DNA from: LMUY01 sp964244585
GTDB taxonomy: Bacteria > Pseudomonadota > Alphaproteobacteria > Acetobacterales > Acetobacteraceae
Reading direction: 5' to 3'
DNA length: 64,000 nt
Assembly: GCA_964244585.1 (NCBI GenBank)
Contig: CAXTJM010000008.1
Span: forward strand, 62,001 to 126,000
Shown: positions 25,460 to 34,239 of the stretch, in pieces
How positions within the stretch are numbered: position 1 is the stretch's first letter
Layout of the letters: every line of letters begins with the position of its first letter
Program-made: the position numbers and the translations under genes
Notes under the pieces: model-generated
Told to the model about the DNA's origin: nothing
Databases searched by the model: none
The model's input: the letters and a program-made list of their open reading frames with translations, nothing else

Positions 25460-27685
25460 ATGGACACTTCGCCCTCCTTGCTCGCACTCCAGCCGCCAGT
25501 GCCGAAGCGGTCGCGCATGGGCCGGCTGATGGACATCCTGCTGGGCAAGGTGGTGACGCTGGTGCTGGCGGCGGTGGCGCTGGTGCTGGCGATCGCGACG
25601 TTCGTGCTGCTGTCCGGCGGCGCGCCGATCACCTTGCGGCCGAATGCCGTGTTCGTCTCGATCCTTGCCAGCGCCGCCGTGCTGCTGTTGCTGGGCGCGG
25701 TCGTGGCCGGGCGGGTGACGCGGGTCTGGGTCGAACGGCGGCGCGGATCGGCCGGGTCGCGGCTGCATGTGCGGCTCGTGCTGATGTTCGGCGTGGTCGC
25801 GGTCACCCCTTCGATCGTCGTGGCGGTGTTCGCCGCGGCGTTCTTCAACCTGGGCATCCAATCCTGGTTCGACGACCGTATCCGGGCGGCCCTGGATGCC
25901 AGCCTCACTTCGGCCCGGTCCTCGCTGGAGGAGCATCGCAACAACATCAAGGCCGACGCGCTCGGCGTTGCCATCACGTTGAACCGGGCAGGCGCTTTTC
26001 TGGCCAACCGCCCGGCCCTGTTCCAACAGGTGCTGGACCAGGAGACGACCTTCCACGGATTGATCCAGGCCGTGATCTACGATCCCTACACCCATGAAAT
26101 CATTGTTTCATCCGGCGTGCTGAGCGGCAATTTCGTGGAACTGCCCACCGACGAGGAGATCGACCCGGCGCGGCACGGTGAGGTCGCGGTGATCGGCGGC
26201 GGCACCGACAATCACGTGCGCGCGGTGGTGAAGCTCGACTCCACGCCCGAGTTGATGCTCATGGTCGATCGCCCGGTCGACACGCAGATCATCGCGGCCG
26301 CGCAACGGACCGAGCAGCTGGTTGGCGAATATCGCCGGCTGGACCAGAACCGCACCAAGCTCCAGGTCACCTTCGCCGTCATCTTCGCGCTGGTCGCGCT
26401 GCTGGTGCTGTTCGCCGCCGTGCTGACGGGATTGGTCCTGGCCAACCAGATCGCCCGGCCGGTCGGGCGGCTGATCCATGCGGCGGAACGCGTGCGCGCG
26501 GGGGATCTGTCGGTGCGCGTACCGGAGGTGCAGAGCGAGGATGAGGTGGCCGGGCTGTCCCGCGCCTTCAACCGGATGACCGGCCAGCTCGGCGCCCAGC
26601 GCACCGAGCTGATGGATGCCTACGCGCAGATCGACGAGCGTCGGCGCTTTACCGAGACGGTGCTGGCCGGCGTGTCGGCCGGGGTGATCGGGCTGGATCG
26701 CGAAGGCCGGGTGGACCTGCCGAACCGCGCCGCCAGCGACCTGATGGGCAGTGACCTGATGGCCTCCACCGGGCTGCCCCTGGCCCAGGTCGTGCCTGAG
26801 TTCGCGGTCCTGCTGCAGGACGTGCAGGCGGCGCCCGACCGGGCACGGACCGCGGAAGTCCAAGTGGGGCCGCCGGGCAACCGGCGCACGCTGCTGGTCC
26901 GCATCGGCACTGAGATGAAGGGGGACGGCATAGACGGCTTCGTGGTGACGTTCGACGACGTGACCGAGCTGCTGTCGGCGCAGCGCAAGGCGGCGTGGTC
27001 GGATGTCGCGCGGCGGATCGCGCACGAGATCAAGAACCCGCTCACCCCGATCCAGCTCGCGGCGGAGCGGTTGAAGCGCCGCTTCACCAAGGAGATCCAA
27101 TCCGACCCGGTGACCTTCGCGCAATGCGCCGACACCATCGTGCGCCACGTGGGCGACATTGGCCGGATGGTGGACGAGTTCAGCGCCTTCGCGCGCATGC
27201 CGCAGCCGGTGATCAAGCCGGAGGATATTGGCCGCATCGCGCGCGAGAGCCTGGTGCTCCAGCGCCAGGCGCATCCGGAGATCGCCTGGACCGTTGACCT
27301 GCCCGACCGCGGCCCCATGGCGCCGTGCGACCGCCGGCTGGTGAGCCAGGCCTTGACCAACCTGCTGATGAACGCCGCCGACGCGACCGGCATGCGGGCG
27401 CGGCAAGCCGGCGAGGGGGCAGGGGCGATCACGGTGAGCGTTGCGACGGATAGCGAGAGCGTGACACTTTGCGTCGCCGACGATGGCGTAGGCCTGCCGG
27501 CGGAGGGCCGCGACCGCCTGACGGAGCCCTATGTCACGCACAAGGCAAAGGGGACGGGCCTCGGTCTCGCCATCGTCAAAAAGATCATGGAAGATCACGG
27601 TGGCCGGCTCGTGCTGGGGGACCGGCCTGGCGGGCCAGGCGCGGTGGCCGGCCTGGTGCTGCCGACGACGACCGATCCGGCGTGA
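25460..27685 (+). CDS. ntrY: Membrane sensor histidine kinase NtrY
   Basis: 741 residues. Three hydrophobic segments in the first 135 residues and a fourth near 300-330 frame a periplasmic sensor region. Then follow a HAMP domain (IARPVGRLIHAAERVRAGDL), a PAS domain, the phosphoacceptor His522 in IAHEIKNPLTPIQLA and the ATPase domain (NLLMNAADAT, TGLGLAIVKKI). NtrY with NtrX has been tied to nitrogen, redox and envelope responses in alphaproteobacteria. It starts 5 nt after ntrC and ends 40 nt before ntrX. Confidence 0.96.
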   Translation: MDTSPSLLALQPPVPKRSRMGRLMDILLGKVVTLVLAAVALVLAIATFVLLSGGAPITLRPNAVFVSILASAAVLLLLGAVVAGRVTRVWVERRRGSAGSRLHVRLVLMFGVVAVTPSIVVAVFAAAFFNLGIQSWFDDRIRAALDASLTSARSSLEEHRNNIKADALGVAITLNRAGAFLANRPALFQQVLDQETTFHGLIQAVIYDPYTHEIIVSSGVLSGNFVELPTDEEIDPARHGEVAVIGGGTDNHVRAVVKLDSTPELMLMVDRPVDTQIIAAAQRTEQLVGEYRRLDQNRTKLQVTFAVIFALVALLVLFAAVLTGLVLANQIARPVGRLIHAAERVRAGDLSVRVPEVQSEDEVAGLSRAFNRMTGQLGAQRTELMDAYAQIDERRRFTETVLAGVSAGVIGLDREGRVDLPNRAASDLMGSDLMASTGLPLAQVVPEFAVLLQDVQAAPDRARTAEVQVGPPGNRRTLLVRIGTEMKGDGIDGFVVTFDDVTELLSAQRKAAWSDVARRIAHEIKNPLTPIQLAAERLKRRFTKEIQSDPVTFAQCADTIVRHVGDIGRMVDEFSAFARMPQPVIKPEDIGRIARESLVLQRQAHPEIAWTVDLPDRGPMAPCDRRLVSQALTNLLMNAADATGMRARQAGEGAGAITVSVATDSESVTLCVADDGVGLPAEGRDRLTEPYVTHKAKGTGLGLAIVKKIMEDHGGRLVLGDRPGGPGAVAGLVLPTTTDPA

Positions 27686-27725
27686 CCGGTTCCGCACGGC
27701 CAAGTTTACGTATAGAGACCTGTGA

Positions 27726-29120
27726 ATGGCGCATGAGATACTGATCGTCGACGACGAGCCTGACATCCGGTTGCTGATTGACGGTATCCTGCGCGACGAA
27801 GGTTATGAGACCCGCATGGCCGGGGATGCCGACGGGGCGCTCGCGGCATTCCGTGCCAGGCGTCCGTCCATGGTGATCCTCGACGTCTGGCTGCAGAACT
27901 CCAGGCTCGACGGGCTTGGCATCCTCCAGGCGATCCATGTCGAGGAACCGCACATCCCCGTGGTGATGATCTCGGGCCACGGCACCATCGAGATGGCGGT
28001 GACGGCGATCCAGCATGGTGCGTACGACTTCCTGGAGAAGCCGTTCCAATCCGACCGCCTGCTGATCCAGGCCCGGCGCGCCCTGGAAGCCGCCCGGCTG
28101 GCGCGGGAGAATGCCGAGCTCCGGCTCCGGGTGGGCGCCGAGACGGCGCTGACGGGAGATAGCAGCGCGATCGCCACGCTGCGGGCCGGGGTGGAACGGG
28201 TGTCGCCCACCGGCTCGCGCGTGCTGATCCACGGTCCCGCCGGGTCGGGCAAGGAGGTCGCGGCGCGCATGGTGCACGCCCGGTCGCGCCGGGCGGACGG
28301 GCCGTTCGTGGCGCTGAACTGCGCCACCCTGGCGCCGGCCCGCTTCGAGGAGGAGTTGTTCGGCATCGAGGCGGGCTCCGACGCGAGCGTAGCGCCGCGC
28401 CGGGCCGGCATGCTGGAGCGGGCGCATGGCGGCACGCTGCTGCTGGACGAAGTCTCGGACATGCCGCTGGAAACGCAGGGCAAGATCGTCCGCGCCTTGC
28501 AGGACCAGACGTTCGAGCGGCTGGGCGGCAACGCCCGGGTGAAGGTGGACGTGCGGGTTCTGGCGATCACCAACAAGGATCTCCAGGCTGAAATCGCGGC
28601 AGGGCGGTTCCGGGAGGACCTGTACTACCGCCTGGCCGTGGTGCCGCTGCGCATGCCGAGCCTGAAGGAAAGACGGGAGGACATTCCTGAACTCGCCCGC
28701 CACTTCATGGGGCGATCGGCCGAGAACTCCGGCATGTCGCCACGCGAGCTGTCGGCGGACACTTTGGCGGCGTTGCAGGCCTACGACTGGCCCGGCAACG
28801 TCCGTCAACTCCGCAACCTGATGGATTGGCTGCTGATCATGGCCCCTGGCAGCGTGAATGACGCAGTCCGGGCGGACATGCTGCCGCCGGAGATCGGCCA
28901 GGGCGCACCGGCGCTGCTGAATTTCGATCCCACCGCCGACATCATGGCCCTGCCGCTGCGCGAGGCGCGGGATTTATTCGAAACCCAGTATCTCCAGGCC
29001 CAGCTCGTCCGGTTCGGCGGCAACATCAGCCGGACCGCAGGCTTTGTCGGGATGGAGCGAAGCGCGCTGCATCGCAAGTTGAAGCAGCTGGGGGTCAATT
29101 CGGACGACAAGGGCGCCTGA
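27726..29120 (+). CDS. ntrX: Response regulator NtrX
   Basis: 464 residues: receiver domain with Asp53 (MVILDVWLQ), an AAA+ domain with Walker A GPAGSGKE, and a C-terminal Fis-type HTH (GNISRTAGFVGMERSALHRKL). Where NtrC has GAFTGA, this protein reads ELFGIEAGSDASVAP, so the sigma-54 contact loop is absent. That loss is known for alphaproteobacterial NtrX, which works with sigma-70 promoters. In many relatives hfq follows ntrX; here a LolA-like gene does instead. Confidence 0.95.
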   Translation: MAHEILIVDDEPDIRLLIDGILRDEGYETRMAGDADGALAAFRARRPSMVILDVWLQNSRLDGLGILQAIHVEEPHIPVVMISGHGTIEMAVTAIQHGAYDFLEKPFQSDRLLIQARRALEAARLARENAELRLRVGAETALTGDSSAIATLRAGVERVSPTGSRVLIHGPAGSGKEVAARMVHARSRRADGPFVALNCATLAPARFEEELFGIEAGSDASVAPRRAGMLERAHGGTLLLDEVSDMPLETQGKIVRALQDQTFERLGGNARVKVDVRVLAITNKDLQAEIAAGRFREDLYYRLAVVPLRMPSLKERREDIPELARHFMGRSAENSGMSPRELSADTLAALQAYDWPGNVRQLRNLMDWLLIMAPGSVNDAVRADMLPPEIGQGAPALLNFDPTADIMALPLREARDLFETQYLQAQLVRFGGNISRTAGFVGMERSALHRKLKQLGVNSDDKGA

Positions 29121-29188
29121 GTCGACGGCATTGGCGGGCGGCGGATGGGGGCTTTCAAGCGGCACGGGCGGGGCGCATATCCCGCGCC

Positions 29189-29806
29189 ATGAAACGCCGC
29201 ACCCTCCTGACGACCGCCCTGCTGTATCCCGCGCTGGCCCGGGCACAGGCCGGGCTGAACGCGCAGGACCAGGCCGATATCGCCCGGGCTGAAGCTGCGC
29301 TGAATGCGATCCATACCTTGAAGGCGAGGTTCCAGCAGATCGCCCCGAATGGCAGCATCAGCGGCGGCACGGCGTGGTTGGAGCGGCCCGGCCGGATGCG
29401 TTTCCAGTACGACCCGCCAGCGCCCTTCTTGCTGGTGGCGGGCCACGGACTGTTGGTCTTCAACGACTCGCAGTTGCAGCAGACCAGCAACATTCCGCTG
29501 GGCCGCACGCCGCTCGGGCTGCTGTTGCAAGACAACCTGAAACTGTCGGGCGACGTCACCGTCATCAAGGTCGCCCGGCTGCCAGGCCAGCTCCAGGTGA
29601 TGCTGCTGCGCACCGCCTCCCCCTCGGAAGGTTCGATCACCTTGATCTTCGCCGACAACCCGTTGACCTTGCGGCAATGGACCGTGGTCGACGCGCAACG
29701 TCAGGAAACCCGTATCAGCCTGTACGACGTGCAGCTTGGCGGCACGTTCGATCAATCCTTGTTCGTGTTCATCGATCCGAAATTTTTCGACAACACCAGC
29801 CGCTAG
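29189..29806 (+). CDS. lolA: LolA-like outer-membrane lipoprotein carrier
   Basis: 205 residues with a signal peptide that contains paired Arg (MKRRTLLTTALLYPALARAQ). The mature part follows the LolA pattern: an early helix LNAIHTLKARFQQ, then GTAWLERPGRMRFQYDPP, the best-known signature of the family, and late strands ending near ITLIFADNPLTLRQW. LolA carries lipoproteins across the periplasm from LolCDE to LolB. The gene follows ntrX at 68 nt on the same strand. Other LolA-fold proteins exist in alphaproteobacteria, so orthology is probable rather than certain. Confidence 0.88.
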   Translation: MKRRTLLTTALLYPALARAQAGLNAQDQADIARAEAALNAIHTLKARFQQIAPNGSISGGTAWLERPGRMRFQYDPPAPFLLVAGHGLLVFNDSQLQQTSNIPLGRTPLGLLLQDNLKLSGDVTVIKVARLPGQLQVMLLRTASPSEGSITLIFADNPLTLRQWTVVDAQRQETRISLYDVQLGGTFDQSLFVFIDPKFFDNTSR

Positions 29807-29854
29807 CTGCGGTTTGGACTTCAAAACGCCATAGCGCCGGACCATTATGACAGT

Positions 29855-30622
29855 ATGAAGCCGCTTGTCGGAATATCGTGCTGCACCAAGCTGTTCGGTA
29901 CGTTCGGCATGCCGAACCATGCGGCGTCCGATACCTACATCAGGGCGACCGCACAGGTGGTCGATGCCGTGCCAGTGCTGCTGCCCGCCAGTGGCGAGGC
30001 ATGTGACATCCCGACGATCCTGTCCCGAGTGGACGGCATCATCCTGACCGGGAGCCGCTCCAACGTTCATCCCAGCCTGTATGATGGGCCGCCCCACGCG
30101 GAAGGCACGCCGGAAGACCTGGCTCGTGACGGCGTGACACTGCCGTTGATCCGGGCCGCCATCCGCGCCGGCACCCCGTTGCTGGCAATCTGCCGCGGCA
30201 TGCAGGAATTGAACGTGGCTTTGGGAGGGTCCCTGCATCAAAGATTGCAGGACCTGCCCGGCCGCATGGATCACTCCACCCCCATGCAGCCGAGCAGCCG
30301 GGTCAGGGTCGGGAAGGCGCATTCCGTGAGCGTCGTGGCGGGCAGTTGGCTGCACCGGGTCGCGGGCGCCACGACGATCTCGATCAATTCGCTGCATAAC
30401 CAGGGCATGGACCGCCTTGCGCCCGGCATCGTCGTCGAGGGCGTTGCAGCCGACGGCACCGTGGAGGCCGTCCGGGTGGCAAATGCGCCCGGGTTCGCGA
30501 TTGGGGTGCAGTGGCATCCGGAATACGACTGGATGAGTGACGCCGTATCCCGCGGCATCCTGGCGGCCTTCGGCGACGCGGTGAGAGCCCGACTGGTCAC
30601 GATGGCTGCCGCGGCGGATTGA
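29855..30622 (+). CDS. Gamma-glutamyl-gamma-aminobutyrate hydrolase-like (peptidase C26)
   Basis: 255 residues of class I glutamine amidotransferase fold. The nucleophile elbow AICRGMQELN holds the catalytic Cys, and GVQWHPEYDW the His and Glu of the triad; DGIILTGSRSNVHPSLY fits the oxyanion-side loop of PuuD/C26 enzymes. Family members hydrolyse gamma-glutamyl amides such as gamma-glutamyl-GABA in polyamine breakdown. No other puu gene is near, so the substrate is not established. The neighbouring FAH-family gene follows at 61 nt on the same strand. Confidence 0.88.
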   Translation: MKPLVGISCCTKLFGTFGMPNHAASDTYIRATAQVVDAVPVLLPASGEACDIPTILSRVDGIILTGSRSNVHPSLYDGPPHAEGTPEDLARDGVTLPLIRAAIRAGTPLLAICRGMQELNVALGGSLHQRLQDLPGRMDHSTPMQPSSRVRVGKAHSVSVVAGSWLHRVAGATTISINSLHNQGMDRLAPGIVVEGVAADGTVEAVRVANAPGFAIGVQWHPEYDWMSDAVSRGILAAFGDAVRARLVTMAAAAD

Positions 30623-30683
30623 AGCGGGTGGCCGTGGCGGCCGGCGGGTTGTAGGCTTGGCGTCTCCGATCGAGGAAGCGTCC

Positions 30684-31367
30684 ATGGCCAACCCTGTTAT
30701 CCCAGCTGTACCGCCTGTCACCGTGCCCGTGGCGGGCGGCGGCGAGTTCCCGGTGCGCCGCATCTTCTGCGTTGGCCGCAACTATGCAGCCCATGCTCGT
30801 GAAATGGGGCATGATCCCGATCGGGAGCCGCCCTTCTTCTTCAACAAACCGGCCGATACATTGGTGACCAGGGGCGGCGACATGCCGTACCCGACCCTAA
30901 CCTCCGACCTGCACCACGAGATCGAGCAGGTGGTGGCGATCGGCACGGCCGGTTCGGACATCGCCGAGGCCGATGCCCTGCGCCATGTGTGGGGATACGG
31001 CACCGGTCTGGACATGACGCGGCGCGATTTGCAAGGGGAGGCAAAGAAGCTCGGCCGCCCGTGGGATATGGGCAAGGGATTCGACCATTCGGCGCCAATC
31101 AGCGACCTGGTGCCGGCTGCCGGGATCGATCCGGGCAAGGGCCGCATTGAACTCAAGGTCAACGGCGAGGTGCGCCAGACATCCGACCTGGATCAGTTGA
31201 TCTGGAGCGTACCGGAGATCATCGCCTATCTCTCGCGGCTGGTCCGGTTGGAAGCAGGAGACTTGATCTTCACCGGCACGCCGGAAGGTGTGGCGGCTTG
31301 CCAGCGGGGCGATGTGTTGGAAGGAAGCGTTGCCGGAATCGGCACGGTTAAGACGAAGATCGTGTAG
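30684..31367 (+). CDS. Fumarylacetoacetate hydrolase family protein (fumarylpyruvate hydrolase-like)
   Basis: 227 residues from the ATG at 30684, which is preceded by GAGGAAG at 30672-30678; an in-frame start at 30657 is upstream of that site. The FAH fold is clear: FCVGRNYAAHAREMG, the metal ligands in HHEIEQV and the Asp in GTGLDMTRRDLQ, and FTGTPEGVAACQRGD. It resembles the short FAHD1/NagK-type enzymes that cleave fumarylpyruvate or decarboxylate/hydrolyse acylpyruvates. The substrate cannot be fixed without the rest of the pathway. A strong hairpin follows at 31376. Confidence 0.9.
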   Translation: MANPVIPAVPPVTVPVAGGGEFPVRRIFCVGRNYAAHAREMGHDPDREPPFFFNKPADTLVTRGGDMPYPTLTSDLHHEIEQVVAIGTAGSDIAEADALRHVWGYGTGLDMTRRDLQGEAKKLGRPWDMGKGFDHSAPISDLVPAAGIDPGKGRIELKVNGEVRQTSDLDQLIWSVPEIIAYLSRLVRLEAGDLIFTGTPEGVAACQRGDVLEGSVAGIGTVKTKIV

Positions 31368-31375
31368 GCCAAGTC

Positions 31376-31406
31376 GTAAGGCCTTCCCGTGCCGGGAGAG
31401 CCTTAC
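31376..31406 (+). terminator. Hairpin terminator after the FAH-family gene
   Basis: GTAAGGC at 31376-31382 pairs with GCCTTAC at 31400-31406, and TTCCCG with CGGGAG inside, separated by one mismatch and a TGC loop. It starts 8 nt after the stop at 31367 and lies between two convergent genes, so it may serve both strands. No long T-tract follows, so efficiency is uncertain. Confidence 0.65.
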
Positions 31407-31459
31407 TGTCTTGAGCTATGGCCCGGGCTTCAGGTCGGAGAAGCTGACCCGGACCGGCC

Positions 31460-31741
31460 CTAGCGATAATAGCCAGGATAGCCGTAATAGGCCGGCGGAG
31501 GTGCGTAATAGACCGGCGGAGGAGCATAGTAGACCGGCGGCGCGTAGTAGCGCGGAGCATATGCACCCGAGATTGCTGCACCCACGCCGAGACCAACGAT
31601 CGCACCTGCGATAGCTGGGCCGGCGCCGAAGCCGCCGCGATAGCCGTAGCCGCCTCTCCAATACGCATTGGCCGGCGTGGAGGCCGCAAGCAGGCCGACC
31701 GCCACCGGGATAGCAACAAGAAGACCGACTTTCGGGCTCAT
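31460..31741 (-). CDS. Small secreted Gly/Tyr/Pro repeat protein
   Basis: 93 residues. A signal peptide (MSPKVGLLVAIPVAVGLLAASTPANA) leads into a Gly/Tyr stretch, a hydrophobic Gly-rich helix (AIAGAIVGLGVGAAISGAY) like a glycine zipper, and a C-terminal run of Tyr-Tyr-Ala-Pro-Pro repeats. AGGAG lies at about 31748-31752, before the ATG. Small proteins of this type are frequent in alphaproteobacterial envelopes but have no known role; the glycine zipper suggests outer-membrane association. The upstream 121 nt to livF hold no other gene. Confidence 0.75.
   Translation of the reverse strand: MSPKVGLLVAIPVAVGLLAASTPANAYWRGGYGYRGGFGAGPAIAGAIVGLGVGAAISGAYAPRYYAPPVYYAPPPVYYAPPPAYYGYPGYYR
31484..31549 (-). 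repeat. Tandem YYAPP-coding repeat
   Basis: Three copies of Tyr-Tyr-Ala-Pro-Pro(-Pro/-Val) are encoded in tandem (protein residues 65-86), visible in DNA as repeated taGACCGGCGG units on the plus strand. The copies differ mainly in third codon positions, so copy number may vary by slippage or recombination between strains. Confidence 0.7.
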
Positions 31742-31862
31742 TGAGCACTCCTAAAAACATGCGACGAAAACCGTTCGTTCATCGTCGTATGGGAGGATAT
31801 ACGCACGGGACGTGGCAATTTTGCGGCAGCCCGGCTGGGCCGTCGATCACGTTCTGTCGCGT

Positions 31863-32576
31863 TCAATGACCGCCGAGATATGCCGCCGTGACGGCTGGAT
31901 CGTCCATCAAGGCAGCGGCCTTGCCCTGCAAAGCGATACGGCCCGTCTCCAACACGTAGGCGTAATCGGCGACATCGAGGGCTGCGGATGCATTCTGCTC
32001 CACCAGCAGGATCGTCACGCCGTCGCGCCGCAAGTCGGCAATGGCGTTGAAGATTTCCTCCACGAAGAGCGGGGCCAGCCCCATCGATGGCTCGTCCATC
32101 AGCAGCAGCCGAGGCGCGCCCATCAGAGCCCGGCCGAAAGCGAGCATTTGCTGCTCCCCGCCGGACATGGAGCCGGCCAACTGTCCCATGCGCTCGTTCA
32201 GCCGCGGAAAGCGCGACAGGACCGCGTCCAGCCGCCGGGCCAGCTCGACCCGGTCGGACAGGGTGTAGGCGCCGAGCTTCAGGTTATCTGCCACGGTGAG
32301 CTCGGCGAACACCTGCCGCCCCTCCGGCACCTGCCGCAGGCCGGACGCGGCGATCGCGTGGGCGCGCCGTCCGGCGATGTTGACACCATCGAACAGGATC
32401 CGGCCCGAGCGGGGCCGCAACAGGCCAGAGAGCGCCCTCATCACGGTCGTCTTGCCGGCGCCGTTGGCCCCGATCAGCGTCACCACTTGACCGGGCTGCA
32501 CGGTCAGGTCGATGCCCTTCACCGCGACCGTGCGGCCGTAGGCGACCACCAGCCCTTCCACTGTCAGCCCGCTCAC
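31863..32576 (-). CDS. livF: Branched-chain amino acid-type ABC transporter ATPase LivF (importer 1)
   Basis: 237 residues. Walker A GANGAGKTT, ABC signature MSGGEQQMLAF, Walker B LLLMDEPSMGL and the switch His in LVEQNA region are present; the short length and DEPSMGLAP context are typical of LivF. It powers uptake with LivG. It starts inside the livG stop (ATGA) and is the last gene of the minus-strand operon that begins with the binding-protein gene at 36359. Confidence 0.94.
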   Translation of the reverse strand: MSGLTVEGLVVAYGRTVAVKGIDLTVQPGQVVTLIGANGAGKTTVMRALSGLLRPRSGRILFDGVNIAGRRAHAIAASGLRQVPEGRQVFAELTVADNLKLGAYTLSDRVELARRLDAVLSRFPRLNERMGQLAGSMSGGEQQMLAFGRALMGAPRLLLMDEPSMGLAPLFVEEIFNAIADLRRDGVTILLVEQNASAALDVADYAYVLETGRIALQGKAAALMDDPAVTAAYLGGH

Positions 32577-33382
32577 GCGCCGCGCACCCCCGCCCGCGCA
32601 CCGGCGGCCAGGCGGGCAGCCACCTTGTGTCCCAGATAGGCCTCGATGACGGCCGGGTCCTGCCGCACCAGGATGGGCGGACCGCCGGCGATGCGGCGGC
32701 CGAAGCTCAGCACCGTCACGTCGTCGGAGATGTCCATCACGAACCCCATGTCATGCTCCACCAGCAGCACGGTCGTGCCCGCAGCGCGGATGGTGCGGAC
32801 GAGGTCGGCCAGGCGCGTCGTCTCGGCCGGGTTCAGCCCCGCCGCCGGCTCGTCGAGCAGCAGCAGGCGAGGCTGGGCCGCCATGGCGCGTGCGATTTCC
32901 AGGCGTCGCGCGTCCCCGTAGGACAGCGCGGCCGCCTGCGTGTCGGCCTGGTCGCGTAGACCCACCAGGTCCAGCGCCGCCTTCGCCTGACCCACGGCCG
33001 CACGCTCCTGCCGGCGGAACCGCGGCAGGCGGGCAACCACCTCCGGCAGGGTGGCGCGGGCGGTGGTGTGCAGGCCGGTCAATACGTTCTCGAGTACGGT
33101 CATAGCGCCGAAGATGCGGATGTTCTGGAAGGTGCGCGCCACGCCCAGTGCGGCCCGGCGGTGCGCCGGCAGCCGCGTCACATCCTCGCCGCCCAGGACG
33201 ATGCGGCCGGCGCTCGGCGGCAGCAGGCCGGAGACGAGGTTGAACAACGTGGTCTTGCCCGCGCCGTTCGGCCCGATGACGGCGTGGATGCCGCCGCTGG
33301 CGACGCTGAGGTCCACCCCGTCCACTGCGACCAACCCGGCGAACCGCCGCGTCAGCCCGGTGACCTCCAGCAGCGGCGTCAC
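32573..33382 (-). CDS. livG: Branched-chain amino acid-type ABC transporter ATPase LivG (importer 1)
   Basis: 269 residues from the GTG at 33382, which overlaps the livM stop as GTGA. Motifs: Walker A GPNGAGKTT, the LivG-specific ARTFQNIRIFGAMTVLENV, signature ALSYGDARRLEIARA and Walker B LLLLDEPAAGLNP. Upstream codons in this frame are a shadow of livM and are excluded. Translational coupling on both sides (livM and livF) matches the need for balanced subunit amounts. Confidence 0.94.
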   Translation of the reverse strand: MTPLLEVTGLTRRFAGLVAVDGVDLSVASGGIHAVIGPNGAGKTTLFNLVSGLLPPSAGRIVLGGEDVTRLPAHRRAALGVARTFQNIRIFGAMTVLENVLTGLHTTARATLPEVVARLPRFRRQERAAVGQAKAALDLVGLRDQADTQAAALSYGDARRLEIARAMAAQPRLLLLDEPAAGLNPAETTRLADLVRTIRAAGTTVLLVEHDMGFVMDISDDVTVLSFGRRIAGGPPILVRQDPAVIEAYLGHKVAARLAAGARAGVRGA

Positions 33383-34227
33383 GCCGCCCGACGCCTTAAC
33401 CGGAACGGCATCAATCCGCCGGGCAGGAACAGCACCGCCACGACGATGATCACGCCGTTGAGCACCAGGCGCAGATCCGACAGGCCGCGCAACAACTCGG
33501 GCAACAGAGTGAGGATGAAGGCGCCGAGCACCGGCGCCGCCGGCGTGCCGATGCCGCCGAGCAGGGCGAAGGACAGGATGGTCACCGCAGGCTCGAACCC
33601 GTACTCGCCCGGGCCGATGAAGGAGGAGACGTGGGCGTTGAGGCATCCCGCCAGCCCGGCCAGGGCGGCCGAAGCGACCAGGGCGCCCATCTTGTAGCGC
33701 AGCAGGTTCACGCCCATCACGGCCGCCGCGGTCTCGTCCTCCCGCATCGCCTCCATCGCCCGGCCGATGCCGCTCCGCCCCACCAGCCAGAGCACCAGGA
33801 TCGCGGCGGCCAGCAGGCCGTAGATCATCGTGTTGTCGGCCCGTTCCGGGATGCCGGATAGCCCCAGGGCGCCCCCGAACAGGTCGACGTTCAGGTACAC
33901 CGCGCGCAGTACCTCCCCCAACGCGATGGTCGCGATGGCGAGGTACACGCCGGACAGCCGCAAGGTGGGCAGGCCGATGACGAGCGCGAACGCTACCGGG
34001 GCCACGATGGAGAGTGGCAGCACCAGCCAGAACGGCCAGCCGAGCGACAGGGTCATGAGCACGGAGGAATAGGCGCCCAGGCCCATGAACGCCGCCTGGC
34101 CCAGCGAGAGCTGGCCCACGGCGAGCACGACGTACATGGCCAGCGCCAGCAACCCGTTCACACCCAGCGAGTGGACCACGTTGCCATAGGTCCACAGGAA
34201 ATCGTCCAGCCATGGCGGCATGGTCAT
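33379..34227 (-). CDS. livM: Branched-chain amino acid-type ABC permease LivM (importer 1)
   Basis: 282 residues with eight or nine membrane helices. LGQAAFMGLGAYSSVL near the N-terminus and GRAMEAMREDETAAAVMGVN, the cytoplasmic loop that couples to the ATPase, identify LivM. It forms the channel with LivH. The gene follows livH at 12 nt. An in-frame extension is not needed. The substrate is set by the binding protein and could be amino acids, amides or aromatic acids. Confidence 0.94.
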   Translation of the reverse strand: MTMPPWLDDFLWTYGNVVHSLGVNGLLALAMYVVLAVGQLSLGQAAFMGLGAYSSVLMTLSLGWPFWLVLPLSIVAPVAFALVIGLPTLRLSGVYLAIATIALGEVLRAVYLNVDLFGGALGLSGIPERADNTMIYGLLAAAILVLWLVGRSGIGRAMEAMREDETAAAVMGVNLLRYKMGALVASAALAGLAGCLNAHVSSFIGPGEYGFEPAVTILSFALLGGIGTPAAPVLGAFILTLLPELLRGLSDLRLVLNGVIIVVAVLFLPGGLMPFRLRRRAA

Positions 34228-34239
34228 CGTGGCGACCCG

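Noticed and set aside
23514..25487. A 657-codon minus-strand frame opposite ntrB-ntrC
   Set aside because: Antisense shadow: the opposing frames carry full kinase and NtrC motifs, and this one has none.
31460..31741. CRISPR-like impression from the repeated GACCGGCGG units
   Set aside because: Units are short, adjacent without spacers, and lie inside a coding frame as a Tyr/Pro repeat.
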